Source: Epiperipatus broadwayi | Taxonomy: Eukaryota; Onychophora; Udeonychophora; Euonychophora; Peripatidae | NCBI GenBank assembly: GCA_028023455.1 | Contig: JAQFVV010013364.1 | Location: forward strand, 79,306-143,305 | Reading direction: 5' to 3' | DNA: 64,000 nt | In this document: positions 1-12,173 of the stretch, piece after piece | How positions within the stretch are numbered: the stretch's first letter is position 1 | Layout: every line of letters begins with the position of its first letter | Translations under genes and position numbers: made by a program | Notes under the pieces: model-generated | Databases searched by the model: none | What the model saw: the letters and a program-made list of their open reading frames with translations, nothing else | What the model was told of the DNA's origin: nothing

Positions 1-952
1 GTCAAATAATATCTTTTAAATAGACCCAGTTCAAAAACAAAGGTGAGGAATAATATTCCAATATTTGAATAAAAAAAATTATATGGTAACAAAAAGTGCA
101 GGAAAAATTAATTTCCTTTTGCTGAATCTAAGATTTTTTTAATGTAGTTCTAACTGTTAAATTCTAAAAAATAATCATACACAAGAAAAAAAACTAAAAC
201 TTTTAGTTTCAAAGAAATCTTATCATTAGCTGGTTCATCATCTCTATGTAATTATTAATAAATTATGAAAGACAAATGTCACTGTATGCCTCGATATCCT
301 GACAATAGATGCAATACTTGTTCATGGATAATTTGAGATTTACAGATGAATTTAAGCATCAACAAGATAAATAATTTAACCATAAATAACCCTTCACTCT
401 GCCAACTTCATGATTGTACATGAATCTAAGATGAGGATTTAATCCAAAATGAGCCTTGCTAACAAATAAAGAGAATTGGTGAAAAACTTACAACAGCAGC
501 ATAGAATATCCTAAACACAAAAGAATCTTAACCAAGTACAATACCTTTATTCATTTCTAACAACAGAAAGTACAAAAACCCAAGTAAATACAACCCTACT
601 TTCCTAAATGCACAGAAAACCTAAAAATATTTCATTGCTTCTTATTATAAATATAAATTAATATCTGTTTAATTATTCACCCTACCACTTAGTTTGATTT
701 TAATACTTGATTTTTATTAATTGAAAATGCAGCTCTCTCTCTTCAGTTCACACTTCCAACTGTTATACATGTAAACATGCAAATTCATTAAAATCAATGC
801 CCAGTTTAATTACCTTTGTAAGCAGGTGGAAATGCTGGTGAACTTGGTTAATTCCCTTTCAGTCATGCTTTGACAAAGATACTCTGTATCACTTAGTAAT
901 ATAATAAATTTATTTTATGATTATTTAGTCTTACTGTAATTATTATTTATTT

Positions 953-1019
<67 letters not shown>

Positions 1020-1289
1020 CATCATGTTAACTTTACCAATTCTATTTAAAATAATAAACTGTCCTGTAGCTGCCATGTTCAATAATATTTTACAGTAAGA
1101 TAATGGACCACTTCTTATTGTATTTTAGATTTTTTTTTATTTGAAGTTATTCAGAACAGTAACAGTTAAAGAGCAAACTTAAATCAGCCTATATATTTTA
1201 ATGTAAATTGATTTTTAAATAATTAACATTAAGTGTATAAATTGGAGATAATACACTCACTTTTAAAACAATATAATAAATAATTATGT

Positions 1290-1297
<8 letters not shown>
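1..1297. other. AT-rich DNA with a (TA)n tract, no gene seen
   Basis: I see no coding region or recognisable mobile element here. The stretch is AT-rich, with many short poly-A and poly-T runs and a pure (TA)n microsatellite of about 60 bp at roughly 957-1018. It ends at the short (TA)n tract that borders the Penelope-like element to the right. It may be intergenic or intronic; nothing in the sequence decides between these. Confidence 0.6.
957..1018. repeat. (TA)n microsatellite
   Basis: Uninterrupted alternating TA/AT run of about 60 bp. It is one of many (TA)n tracts in the window. Others lie at about 1300-1320, 24018-24085, 25009-25036, 35309-35335, 37266-37282, 44211-44224, 45021-45040, 49706-49726 and 50680-50745. 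Confidence 0.95.
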
Positions 1298-1320
<23 letters not shown>

Positions 1321-1341
1321 GATGGACATTTAGGTGTAAAT

Positions 1342-1384
1342 ATGTAGAGTTATCTATTTATAATTACTTAATTAGAAAACACTT
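1342..1384. repeat. PLE-A left terminal inverted repeat
   Basis: This segment is nearly the reverse complement of 4177-4222. The shared core reads CTAATTAAGTAATTATAAAT on the right copy. About 40 of 43 positions agree by eye. The two copies define the outer limits of PLE-A. Confidence 0.85.
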
Positions 1385-1387
1385 AAG

Positions 1388-1655
1388 GATGCATGTTTTG
1401 CTATATCTAAAAGAAGATCTTAGTGATTCATTTGCATAGAATTTTCATATGGTATTTATTTATATAATGATTTCAAAGAAAGAATAATAACTGGCTATGA
1501 ATATGAGAAGTACATCTTCTTGAAAGCGTTCAGCCATTTAATTTAGTTTTCTATTTGTTGTTACTGCTTTACTTTGGAAGTGTGATAGCATGATTTAATA
1601 TTATCATATTGAAGACAAATGTAAAGTATAAATCTACAGGTTATTACTTATAATT
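1388..1655 (+). repeat. PLE-A left pseudo-LTR (partial 3'-end copy)
   Basis: A direct copy of 3838-4105 at roughly 93-95% identity by eye. It begins within the last codons of the GIY-YIG reading frame, including the equivalent of its TAG stop, and runs through the 3' UTR. It is therefore a 5'-truncated copy placed head-to-tail upstream of the main copy, the normal origin of Penelope pseudo-LTRs. Confidence 0.88.
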
Positions 1656-1958
1656 CTAACATGGACTATAATTGGCAATACAAGCAGATATTATGTTTTA
1701 GCTTATCGGTTTGCACTTTTCAACAATGGATACATTTCCTGCAAAGTTTTGTGAGGTTTAAAATTATCCCAAATTGTTGGAGAGTTAATATAAATAACTA
1801 TACCTAACTGAAGCAATATTAATGCACAGGTGCAGATATATTTACTTGGACTGGTCATTAAAGGATGAAGAAGTATAACAATTTAGAGAGTACATTGAGT
1901 CCTAAATTTGAACGGAAGTTTGCATTTCTAGCAAAAAAAACAAGGAGTGAATATTAAT

Positions 1959-3873
1959 ATGCCCAAAAGAGAGGACTTTGCCAATTTGACTAATATAATA
2001 TTGCCTGCGGTAGTTAAAGAAGTATTGGAACTGGGTCCCAAATACATTGGTGGCAGGTGAAGACAGCTGAGGATGGAGGTGATGGCAGATATTGAGGCAG
2101 GTCTAGTTAATGATGGGCATAGGGATAACTACATTTTCCAAATCGCTAGAGCAAATAGACACAAGCCACTTTACACAGCGGCAGATACATGGAGTAGAAA
2201 AATTAGTGACACCAAAAATTTTTTTGCTGATGGTTTAATTACATGCATAAGAGAAGACAAGGGGAATAGATTTGCCATAATGAATAAAAACGAATATGTT
2301 AATAAGATGAAAATACAAATTGATAAATTGAAATTGGTACACACAGTAAACTTTAATAACAAACTTAATAAGGAGAAGTTTATAACATTGATTCTTCATA
2401 TACATTGCAATAAAGCTTTTTCTAAAGCCGAGTATTATAAAATGTATCCATCTTCTTCCACGCCCCCTTGAATGTTTGCTAACACTAAATTACACAAGCC
2501 TGATATGTCTCTGAGGTTGATGCTGGACTTTGGAGGCATGCATTATTTTGAGACTGCTAAGAAGATAAATCATTGGCTGATAGATGACTTAGGATTTGGA
2601 GAGTTTACTATTAAATCTTCTTTCAAGTTTGTAGAGTGAATCAAGAATGTGCTAATAAGGACCGAGTTTAAAATTGCTGCATTAGATATTTCAGAGTTAT
2701 ACGGGTCTGTTAATAGAAAGAAGTTTATCGATATTATACAACAAGAACTCGTAAATAAAAATGTGGCTCAGGCTCACGTTAGTTTCATAACAGAATTTTT
2801 GAGATTGTTAGATATAAATATTATGGCAATGTTTGAAGGCAAGTGGTACCACATGAAAGATGGGTGGCCTATGGGATTTCCCATGAGCAGCATCATGGCT
2901 AGCATCTATCTGAATTTTTACAAAAAACAAGTATTATCTGAATACAACATAGTAGATAATAATATAATATATACGAGGTATGTGGACAACTAATTCGTTG
3001 CTGCTCCAGTAAATATTGTTGAGCACATCAAAAATCAGATACAAGTGAACACATCATTGAATTTAAATATTACATGGGAAGATATGGGGTAGGAGATAAA
3101 ATATTTAAATATCAAGGTACACAGAGAGGGAAATTTGCTTAACTATACAATGGTCATGAAGCCACCAGAAGTTCATGGACAGATTCACCCTAAATCATAC
3201 ACACCTATGACTCACAAATTTGCTGGATTGACATCATTTCTTTTCAGAAATTACTATTTGTGCAGGTTTGAGGCAGACAGAAGGTCTAACTTAATTAATT
3301 ACACTAACAACTTAATCAAATCAGGATACAGGCACAATGTAGTATATAGCAAAATGAGACATTTTGTAAATAATATTGGAAAACACAGAGATGGGACAAC
3401 AAGCCTTGGATATTGTTGTCCTATATGCACTCTTTGCATAAAACGTTTTTAAGACTTTCTCTAAGGAATTTTGTTTGAGTTTTCATACACCCATCTCAAC
3501 TAATAGGCTTATTAACAACACTAAAGACACTATAGCTTCTGATCAGACCCCTCAGGCTGAGTACAGAGTGGCATGCCCTCATAATGGATGCAAAGCATCA
3601 TACTATGGTGAAACAAGAGCCACCATAGTTACTAGGATATGACAACACAACTATAGATACAATAAATAACATATGGATGCAGAATGCACTTCAATATTTG
3701 CACAACATCAAAAAATGTCAGGACATGTGTTCGAACCCGCATCTGCAAAATTAGTTTGTACTGACAGGCATGATATTAAGCGAAAGGTAAAAGAAGCTTA
3801 CTTTATAGCAGAGGACTCCTTCACCATTAATTGTAAGGATGAATGCTTTGCTATATCTAAAAGATGGTCTTAG
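1959..3873 (+). pseudogene. Penelope-like reverse transcriptase / GIY-YIG endonuclease (broken)
   Basis: Reverse transcriptase with a C-terminal GIY-YIG endonuclease, which in this family copies element RNA and nicks the target. The frame is open from an ATG at 1959 to 3452 apart from in-frame stops near 2057, 2469, 2637, 2991, 3090 and 3450. One frameshift follows near 3450. Visible motifs: N-terminal DKGNRFAIMNKNEY (2257-2298), RT motif A ALDISELYGSV (about 2680-2712), and the catalytic YVDN at about 2980-2990, where the family has YVDD. A Cys-pair linker (CCPICTLC) ends near 3440. The endonuclease keeps YYGETRATIVTR (about 3601-3636). Because 1.5 kb of frame is intact while stops accumulated, decay here was mostly by substitution. 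Confidence 0.85.
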
Positions 3874-4105
3874 TGATTCATTTGCATAGAATTTGCATAT
3901 GGCATTTATTTATATAATGATTTCAAAGAAAGAATCATAACTGGCTATGATTATGAGAAGTACATCTTTTTGAAAGCACTCAGCCATTTTATTTAGTTTT
4001 TTATTTGTTGTTACAGCTTTACATTGGAAGTGTGATAGCATGATTTAATATTATCATATTGAAGACAAACATAAAGTATAAATCTACAGGTTATTATTTA
4101 CTTAA
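3838..4105 (+). repeat. PLE-A right pseudo-LTR / 3' UTR
   Basis: Right member of the direct repeat pair described at 1388-1655. It starts in the last codons of the endonuclease, contains its TAG stop, and continues into non-coding AT-rich sequence. Downstream, 4106-4176 is unique to this copy and leads to the right terminal inverted repeat. Confidence 0.88.
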
Positions 4106-4176
4106 ATTAGTAGCCTGACAGTTTTACTTCACTCTTGACCTTGGAGAGTTTGTTTTCATTGGCTACTATTCTAGAT

Positions 4177-4222
4177 AGAGTGCTTTCTAATTAAGTAATT
4201 ATAAATAAATAACTCCACACAT
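4177..4222. repeat. PLE-A right terminal inverted repeat
   Basis: Reverse-complement partner of 1342-1384. It is followed by a short (TA)n run at about 4223-4238 that mirrors the (TA)n run left of the element. Confidence 0.85.
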
Positions 4223-4464
4223 TATATATATATATATTGAAACCAGTTGGCTTACATAGCATACACTAATATAGTGTGTGTGCATAAATATATAAGTAAG
4301 ATAAAGGAAAAGTAGAAATAAACCCAGAATAAATTTTTGTAGATATCTTTTTATATTTCCTAAAATAAAATAATAAGTAAAGGGTTAAATAATAAATCTG
4401 ATTTAAAATAAAAAATGTTTTATAAATTAAACTTTTAAAAGGTCTGAACAAATATAAATATTGT

Positions 4465-4658
<194 letters not shown>

Positions 4659-4897
4659 GTTTCAAAAAGGGGAACTTTATTCAATCTAGAAAACAGGTTA
4701 CATTAATAATTTTTATATACATGCATTTACACTGATATTTCCAAGGATTATATATATTGTTCTTTCCAAGTTCTTACATATATATACCAGGTGAGCGATG
4801 GATTGTTTAGCCTAAGTTATCTTTATTGATTCATGGATTTTTGCTGTCCATTTTCTTGTTTTCTTTTTAAGTCTATTATTGAGGAAAGGCAGAACTA

Positions 4898-7800
4898 TTA
4901 GAGATTTGACCGTTGTTTTACAAGTGACCAAGTAGCCGTGAAAATGTCTGGGTGTGCTATTTTATTGTCTCTGGTTTTTAATTGTGCTAACTTGTTGTGA
5001 AAAGTTGATGGATGCCGCCTTGTATTGTTGCCAAAAGCAAATGTGCATCGGGTGCACCAAAATGCATAAAGTACGAAGGTTGCTGCTCGGATTGTTGGGG
5101 TGGATGTTCTGCTGAATGGACTGATAATATCTTGCAGGGAGATGTTTGGTTTTCTGTATATATTTGTTATTTCATGCCGAATGTTGTTTAATGCTGGGCA
5201 GATGTAAAACAGATGTTGTTGAGTTTCTTCTGCTTGGTGGCATAGCGTGCAGAAGGGGTCTATTTTTGTATATAATCGTCTGTATCTTAAGAAATATGAT
5301 GTTGGCAAAGCATATAGATTTAGTTTCAGGAGGAAATCAAAGAATTTGGACTCCATTGACCATTTTTTAAATTTTTTAAGCAGCTGCCGGTTGTTTATTC
5401 CGAGCATCTGTGTTGAAATATCTGATGTATATCCCGGGTAGATCATTGCATATATCTGCCAATATGAATATTTTGTAGTTGTTTGCAGGGATATTTGAGT
5501 ATGTGTGATTCTGAATTGGTTTATAACTGATGATAGATAGCAATGTGAAGGTGGAGGTTTGTCTGTGGGTATTATTTGTATTAGATACTGGAGTTCTGGG
5601 AAATGTCTGAGGCTGGCTATTATCAGGTTTGCAGTCTTTTGTTTTCGAAAAATATCTATGTTATGTAGCCCCAAACCATTGTGTATTGCTGGTCGACTAA
5701 GATGTTTTGCAGATATTGACACTGTCTTTCTATTCCATAGAAGTTTATTGCAATATGAAAAGATTTTTGATGTAAAGGCTTTTGAGAATTGAATTATGGG
5801 AGAATAATAGATAATCTTGGTGATTACTAGCTGATTGAACAATTGTACTTTTGCATATATTGAGAGGTATGCTTTTGATAGTGAGGCAGTGATCTGTTCT
5901 GCTTCATCTTTTAACTTGTTCTGGATTTTTTGCCTCATTGTGTTTGTTCCCATGTAGAAAGGAAAGCCAAGGAAAGGAGACGGTTTGCCTTGGAAAATTT
6001 GCGTGCATGGCTTACTGGTGTATAGAGACCAAGCAGCAGTCTTGTTTTGATTAAATTTTAGATGGTGTGTTGCTTGAAAGTCTTGCAGTATTTTCTGCAG
6101 TATTGGTATCTGTTTTCTTGATGGTAGGAAGACTGTGATGTCATCCATATATGCAATGCAGGCTATATGTTGTGATGTGCCTGGTATCTGTATGCCTTTG
6201 ATACTCTGTTGAATTTTGAGTATAAGTGGATTGATGTAAAAAGTAAATAGCAGTGAGCTTAGTGGTGAGCCTTGGGATATGGATTGTGTGGGAATGAATG
6301 ATGGGGAATTTTTGCCATTGAGTGTGATATGAATTTCTCTGCTAAGTAGTAGGTTTGTGAGCAGGTACAGATGAGTTCGTGGAATTGTGGTGTCAGCTAG
6401 CATATTGATTAATGTATTGATGTCACCGAATCAAAAGCCGCTTCTATATCAAGTTGAACTGCAATTGGTGCATACTTCTTCCTGTCCCGTACTGAGTTTA
6501 TAACAGTTTTGAATATCATTGCAGCCTGTGCAGTTGATGATTGCTTCCTTGCAAACTGGCTGTGTGAAATTAGTGGTAGAATATGTGGCTCTAGGCTGTC
6601 TTTGAGTACTTTTTCAATTATTTTAATTGTAAGTGGCCCCATTGAGATTGGTCTTAGGTTAGATCGTGTTGATACGTGGACTCTTTTCTTGTTGAAGGGG
6701 ACTATTGCTATTGGATATAAGCCTTGAATGTCATGCAACTTCTGTGATAGATGATTTGCAAGGTCACATAAATATTGGCTAGTGAACTGACTGAGATGTG
6801 CAAGGACAAATTTGGGGATTCCATGTGCTCCTGGGTGACATGCATTAGGTACTGTTGCCAGTTTAGTAGCAAATTCTGTGATGTTATGTGGGGTATTTGT
6901 TTCTGGTTTTCCAAAGACATTAGGATTATATTTGACTGGGTGGTATGCTTGCAGATTTTGTTTGAAATGCTGATATATCGGTTTTAACATATTATTTCCT
7001 GCGTATGTGTGCCCCTGCTCTGTGAGTGCCATTGGCACTCTGACAGTGGATGGGTAGCCCAAGGCCCAGCGAATGTATTTTCTTGTCCATGTGTGTTGTT
7101 GGCCGAGGCAGACTTTACTCTTCTTTATTGCTAGATAGTTTTTCAGGTGGTTACAGATGCTATTATATGTTTGTGTAAGTCTGCGTATATGTTGTTGACT
7201 GGTGTGTGTTGGGTTTATCATTGTAATCCGTTTATGTATTTCATCAGCCAGTGCTAGCAGTCTTGAGGGTGGGGGGGATTTGCGTGTAATGTGATCTATA
7301 TTAAATGATAAAATGTTTATGAATGCTAAGTATCTTTGAATGGGGTCAAGTTGCATATTTTTGATCTTGTGAAGCATTATATATGTTTCTGAAAAAATAA
7401 ATTCTGGGGTAGAAGTTGGAAGTAGAATTCTGATTGTTTTACCATGTGTAAGTGCAGTTGTTTGAATTCCTGTCAGATTAATTAGTATGGTTTGTGCAGA
7501 GTGATCAGAGAAGGAGATGGGTTGATGTTTAGGCTGATTTGATGGTGTAACATAGGTGAATAAAAGCACAGATCAATTCTTGATGTATGACGTCCATTGT
7601 GAAAGGTAACTGCTTCATTTGACAGAAAACCTTCTGCACTCATAAGTGGAATTGATATTTGATGCAGCCACTTTAAAATGAACTCTTGATATTTCATGTT
7701 GAAATCCCCAATAAGTATGGTTGGATGTGAATTAGAGCCAAGTAAGGAGTTTATGTTTAATATAATATTTGAGACAATTGTAGGGCTCGGTGGAATATAC

Positions 7801-8130
7801 ACAAATATAATGTTTAGTGTGATGATTTGATGACTAAAAGTTACTATTAGTAAATTTGCATCTATATATATATGATTTTGAATGAGTCAAATGGACAACT
7901 TTGTGTTATGAGCAGTCCAGTACCCCTGAGGAGATGATGTGTCTCTAGAGCATGCACAGTAGCCTTCTCTGCTTAGATGTACTGTGGGGTAATTTGTGAG
8001 CCACTATATATTTTAGTTTCTAAAGTCCTAGTATATGAGGTTGTGTAAACCTTTATCTATTGTTGTAGCTGATGTATTTTGTAGACTGGTTGAGCCCTCT
8101 GATATTAAATGCTGTTATTTTTAGCTTCAT
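4898..8130 (-). pseudogene. LINE-A ORF2: AP endonuclease, reverse transcriptase, zinc finger (frameshifted)
   Basis: ORF2 makes the endonuclease/reverse transcriptase for target-primed integration. I place the start at the ATG at 8130 because it opens with MKLKITAFNIRGLN, the typical first strand of the APE fold. The endonuclease keeps GDFN (about 7700), SRIDL (about 7585) and SDHS (about 7505), but its N-terminal half has stops and has lost the usual QETK. The RT shows AAFDSV (about 6430), SQGSPLS (about 6260) and YMDD (6139-6150). A C-terminal motif CTLCHQ...HLFYIC (about 5250-5200) is a CCHC-type finger. Frame breaks: one base missing near 7512 and one near 6424. A W-G-GLGLH segment upstream of the finger resembles the L1/Tx1 C-terminal domain. 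YMDD instead of the usual F/YADD is notable. Confidence 0.88.
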
Positions 8131-8164
8131 TATCGTGATTGGCTGAGTTGGTTTCACAGTGTGT

Positions 8165-9231
8165 TGAAGTTTGCGTGAAGCTTTTGATATTCTCTAGTGT
8201 TTTGTGAGCAGTTATTAGTGTTTTGATTACGATCCAGCTCCATAGGTATTAAGTTTTCTGCCAAGTGTTCAATCATTTCTGTTAGAGTATTGTTTTAATC
8301 TGTTTTGGCTCTTTTTGATTTATTTCTCCTTGGCCGACCAGATTTTTGGACTTCTGTTGGTGTTGTTTCTATGGGAGGGAGGCATGGGGTTAGTGAGTCT
8401 AGAATATCTGTAGATGTTTTGTTTATAATTTATGCGCATGCTTGTTTTTGGGGGTTGTATGTATCATTTGATATGTCTGGATTTGAGTCTGCGTGTTACT
8501 GATTGATATTCCTGGTGTTTGTGATACTTCAGGTATGTTTTGTGCTTGATTTTGTTCCATTTGATCAGTGCTTTCATTTAATTTATTGAGCTATCTGTTG
8601 TAGTTTCAAGTATATTTGTGTTTTCTTCTGCATGTTTGTTTTTAGTAGCTTCATTTGTACTGTAATTGTTTTCATATTGACTGTTTGAGTTACTGGTGTT
8701 ATCTTGTGTACTGTTGCTCTCTTCATGTTGGGATTGGATGTGCTGATTATTTGGTGTCTGGCCCTGTATGAGTTGGCTATCCATGCACTGTGTGGCTAGG
8801 TGACCACACTTGCCACAGGCATAGCATTGTGGTTTTAAACCTCTTATATATAGGCTCAGAATAGCTTCCTGGTCTGCAATTTGTGTTGGTATAGATTCTG
8901 GGTCAATGTCTTTGTGTAATTTTAACTTAAAATCATAGCTATTGCTGTATATTGGTATTGGTGTGTCTTTGAGGTATATTGGTTGAAATGCTATAATTTT
9001 GCCAAATGGATCCATATTTTTGAAAATCTTGTTTCGTGTATCCAAAATATGTATTTTTTATTATTCTGTAATTTGATTCTGTTGATCTTGATGACTATAA
9101 CAATCAGTAATTGTCTAATGTTTTAATTTGGTTTAGAAATCGGTTCTTTTGACTACTGTCAAGAAATTCGATTCAGGTATCTGGGATTTGGATGATCTGC
9201 GATTCTTAGATCGTTTCCCATTCGTTTTCAT
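8165..9231 (-). pseudogene. LINE-A ORF1: nucleic-acid-binding protein with CCHC zinc knuckle (broken)
   Basis: ORF1 proteins of LINEs coat the element RNA. The start at 9231 (MKTNGKRSKNRRSSKSQ) is chosen for its basic N-terminus; an in-frame upstream ATG at 9360 is possible. A stop and apparent frameshift follow near 9130-9050. The frame then runs 9045-8578 and holds one zinc knuckle, CYACGKCGHLATQC (CX2CX4HX4C, about 8830-8785), followed by an N/S/Q-rich low-complexity stretch. Beyond another stop a basic patch GRPRRNKSKRAK (about 8340-8305) suggests the C-terminus continues to about 8165, some 35 bp before ORF2. Roughly 350 residues if intact, which is plausible for a Tx1-type ORF1. Confidence 0.72.
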
Positions 9232-9819
9232 TATTGCTTGATATAATAACAGCAGGAAGATAGGATATATTTGCTCTGTGGCAGATATTACTATTGATTT
9301 GGTGAAAAAATCTTTTGACGATGTATAGAGTCCCGTGGATCGTGTTGTTAAAGTGTTCATTAATTCTTTCTAGATATTATCGGTCATTAAGGGGTGGTCT
9401 TGGTTTACTGTATCTTTAAATCTAACTGTTTTATATCGTTCGGTTTGTTTTCTAAATCTTGGAACTATTTTATTATTTATTGTAGTCGCGAAATTCTTTG
9501 AACTTGTTGCTTGATTTAGTTTTGGACCATGGTACGATTTGGATGTCTAAATTTTCGACTTAGTGATATTGAGCAAATGCTTGATATCTGTGGTCTCATT
9601 TTTTCTTTTAAAACAAAGAAATTTTTGGTAACGTAAGGGTTTTTTATGATATTCTTGAACTAGTTTATGATTTTCAATAATTATAGTTTCAAAGATTTAT
9701 TTTTATTTTGTGAATTATCTATATTGGTTTGATTTTAAATTGTGGCATTATTATTAGATTTTTGGGGTTTGAAACCCAACTACTTTGATATTATACCGGC
9801 ATATCAGGTTTTCTTGGTA

Positions 9820-10202
<383 letters not shown>

Positions 10203-11537
10203 TGATTGTGAAATGTAAAAATACAATATTGTTTTCAAAATTTTTTAATTAATCAAAACATGTATATGTTTTCAAAGGGATTAGAGAGCTAAAAATAAAA
10301 ACTCTGTTTTTAATCAAAGTGTTGTTATCACCTCAGATGATTTTATAAAAGGGGCTGATAAAAAATATCAGTCAATCTGGGTAATGATTTTTGAAAAGAG
10401 CAGTCTGGATAGTGATTTTAAAGAGAACAGTTTGGCTTACAGTTTTATAAGAGTTAGCAGAAGAGCTAGCTGTAAAGTTGGCTCAAGTATTTTGTGAAGA
10501 GTTGGTAACTAGTAGAAAATGGCCATAGTAAAACTAGCTGCAAAGATGGCTAGAATAATTATCAAGAGAACTGCCATGAAGATGTAAGAAGGCAAGATAG
10601 TAGACTGTTTTCCTTAGCAGGAGTTTGAATTTACATGGAGGAAACGGATCAAGATTCTTTGTAATTCATAGCCTTAAAAATGTTCTGGAAAACAGCTTGC
10701 TGACCTGAAACTTACAAAAACCAAGTATAAGTGGAACTGACTACAGAAAGGAAAAAAGGCCAACCATACCTGAATTATGTACTTTTACCTGATGATGACA
10801 ACAAACCTGGATTGACTAACAAAAAACAACTTGCCCAAGAAAAACACCAGCTGAATAAAGAAGTAGTTATACATATGCTGCTGTGACTACATATGCAAAG
10901 AGAAGCACAGATAAACTTGCATACAAAAGTTTGTTGTTTTTCAATAATTCATTTGATGGACATTTTAAATCTATATTTTTAAATTTAAAGACATTTATAA
11001 TTAGTTAAGAGGTAACCTAATGAAAGGTTTCTAACCTCTGGAAAATTGACTATATATTTTTTTAAAAGAATAAAAGAAAGCTATAATAGAATTTGTTAAA
11101 CTGATTTTTTTTTAATATTGATACATACATATATATGTAAATTTTATGTATATTCAAAATGAAATTATTAATTATAAAAATATTGTTATTTATTATTTGA
11201 CAAATTTAAATTTGTTAATACTAGGTGCAATTCTATATGCATGTTGTAGAAAATCTGGCATAAGTATTTGTATTATTTAAAATATAATTTAAAAGCTTAA
11301 TCATATAAGCCTGTGTGTTTCAGTTATTAAGCTTAATCATGTATTATTTTTATGTAAAAATTAAATATGTTCAGAAATCACCCGCATGTATGTATGCGTA
11401 TATCTGTCAATTGTATTGCAGATACCAATGCCTGTCAATTATAAGATATATGTACAATTTAATCATTTTTTTTGTTAGTGAATATTAATTGTATATTATA
11501 AATTGCGTGTCTGTGCGCACACATATATATATATATA

Positions 11538-11650
11538 AATCAATGTAATGATTTAAATATTGAATAGTAATTATGTAAATTGATGTAATAACTTGAATTT
11601 TGTAGTAATATTGTAAATTACAGTGTAATGACTTTTATTATTGAAATAAA
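11538..11650. repeat. Three imperfect ~40-bp tandem units
   Basis: Three head-to-tail units share the pattern (T)TGATGTAAT-A-CTT-AATTTTG-AGTAAT--TGTAAAT with substitutions. The spacing is about 40 bp. A minisatellite or element terminus is possible. Confidence 0.6.
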
Positions 11651-12173
11651 ATACTAGTTTTCTACTTCACCTTTTATTATTGGATACTTTTCAAAACAGA
11701 ACCCTTATAAGACTTTAATCATTTATTTTTTTGTTATTAATAAACTTGTATTTAATTGTTAAAATTGATTCCATCATCTCTTGTTCACATACAGTAATAG
11801 AGCTTTATGTTCTCTGAGCTAGAGTGGTGCATGAGATGAATATATGACTGGGGATGTGTACTTAGTGCTTTGGGGCATCCAGAAATGATCAATCATCATC
11901 CTGGTTGGCGCAAAAGAGGATACTCTATAAAGACCATGCACTATTATTTTTTATTTTATTTTAGTCTTATTAAAAATTTAACTTTATAGTTGGCCAGTAC
12001 AAGTGGCCTGAGCATTGACGATAATCAACATATTTTAATGTCCCAGCATGATTTCTGATTACTGTGTATTTTTAATGGATGGACACTAAGCTGGTGCATC
12101 CAAGTCATGTTTATATATTTGCCCAAGATGGCAAAGGCTCAATAGTTAGCCTGGTCTACAGAAGACCCATTTC

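Larger units (their letters stand above)
1321..4240 (+). mobile_element. Penelope-like retroelement PLE-A with pseudo-LTR and terminal inverted repeats
   Basis: A decayed but structurally complete Penelope-like element. The left end has a 43-bp inverted repeat (about 1342-1384) that matches the complement of about 4177-4222 with only a few differences. Just inside it, about 1388-1655 is a direct repeat of about 3838-4105; the repeat spans the end of the coding region plus the 3' UTR. Partial tandem copies of this kind are called pseudo-LTRs in Penelope-like elements. Between the repeats is a reverse transcriptase followed by a GIY-YIG endonuclease, the family's usual order. Short (TA)n tracts abut both outer ends, so the exact boundaries are uncertain by some tens of bases. 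Confidence 0.85.
4659..9819 (-). mobile_element. Full-length two-ORF LINE (LINE-A), Tx1/L1-like, inserted in an (ATT)n microsatellite
   Basis: A 5.16-kb non-LTR retrotransposon on the - strand. From 5' to 3' it has a 5' UTR (about 9819-9232), ORF1 with a CCHC zinc knuckle (9231 to about 8165), ORF2 with AP-type endonuclease, reverse transcriptase and a terminal zinc finger (8130-4898), and a 239-bp 3' UTR. An AATAAA signal (+ strand TTTATT at about 4677-4682) lies about 20 bp before the 3' end. A CCHC ORF1 plus APE ORF2 fits the Tx1/L1 group. Both ends abut long (ATT)n tracts and no other target duplication is visible. The few single-base deletions in ORF2 suggest a relatively recent insertion, older than a live copy. 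Confidence 0.85.

Noticed and set aside
5146-5792. Several + strand frames within LINE-A
   Set aside because: Shadows of ORF2, which has clear RT and zinc-finger motifs on the - strand.
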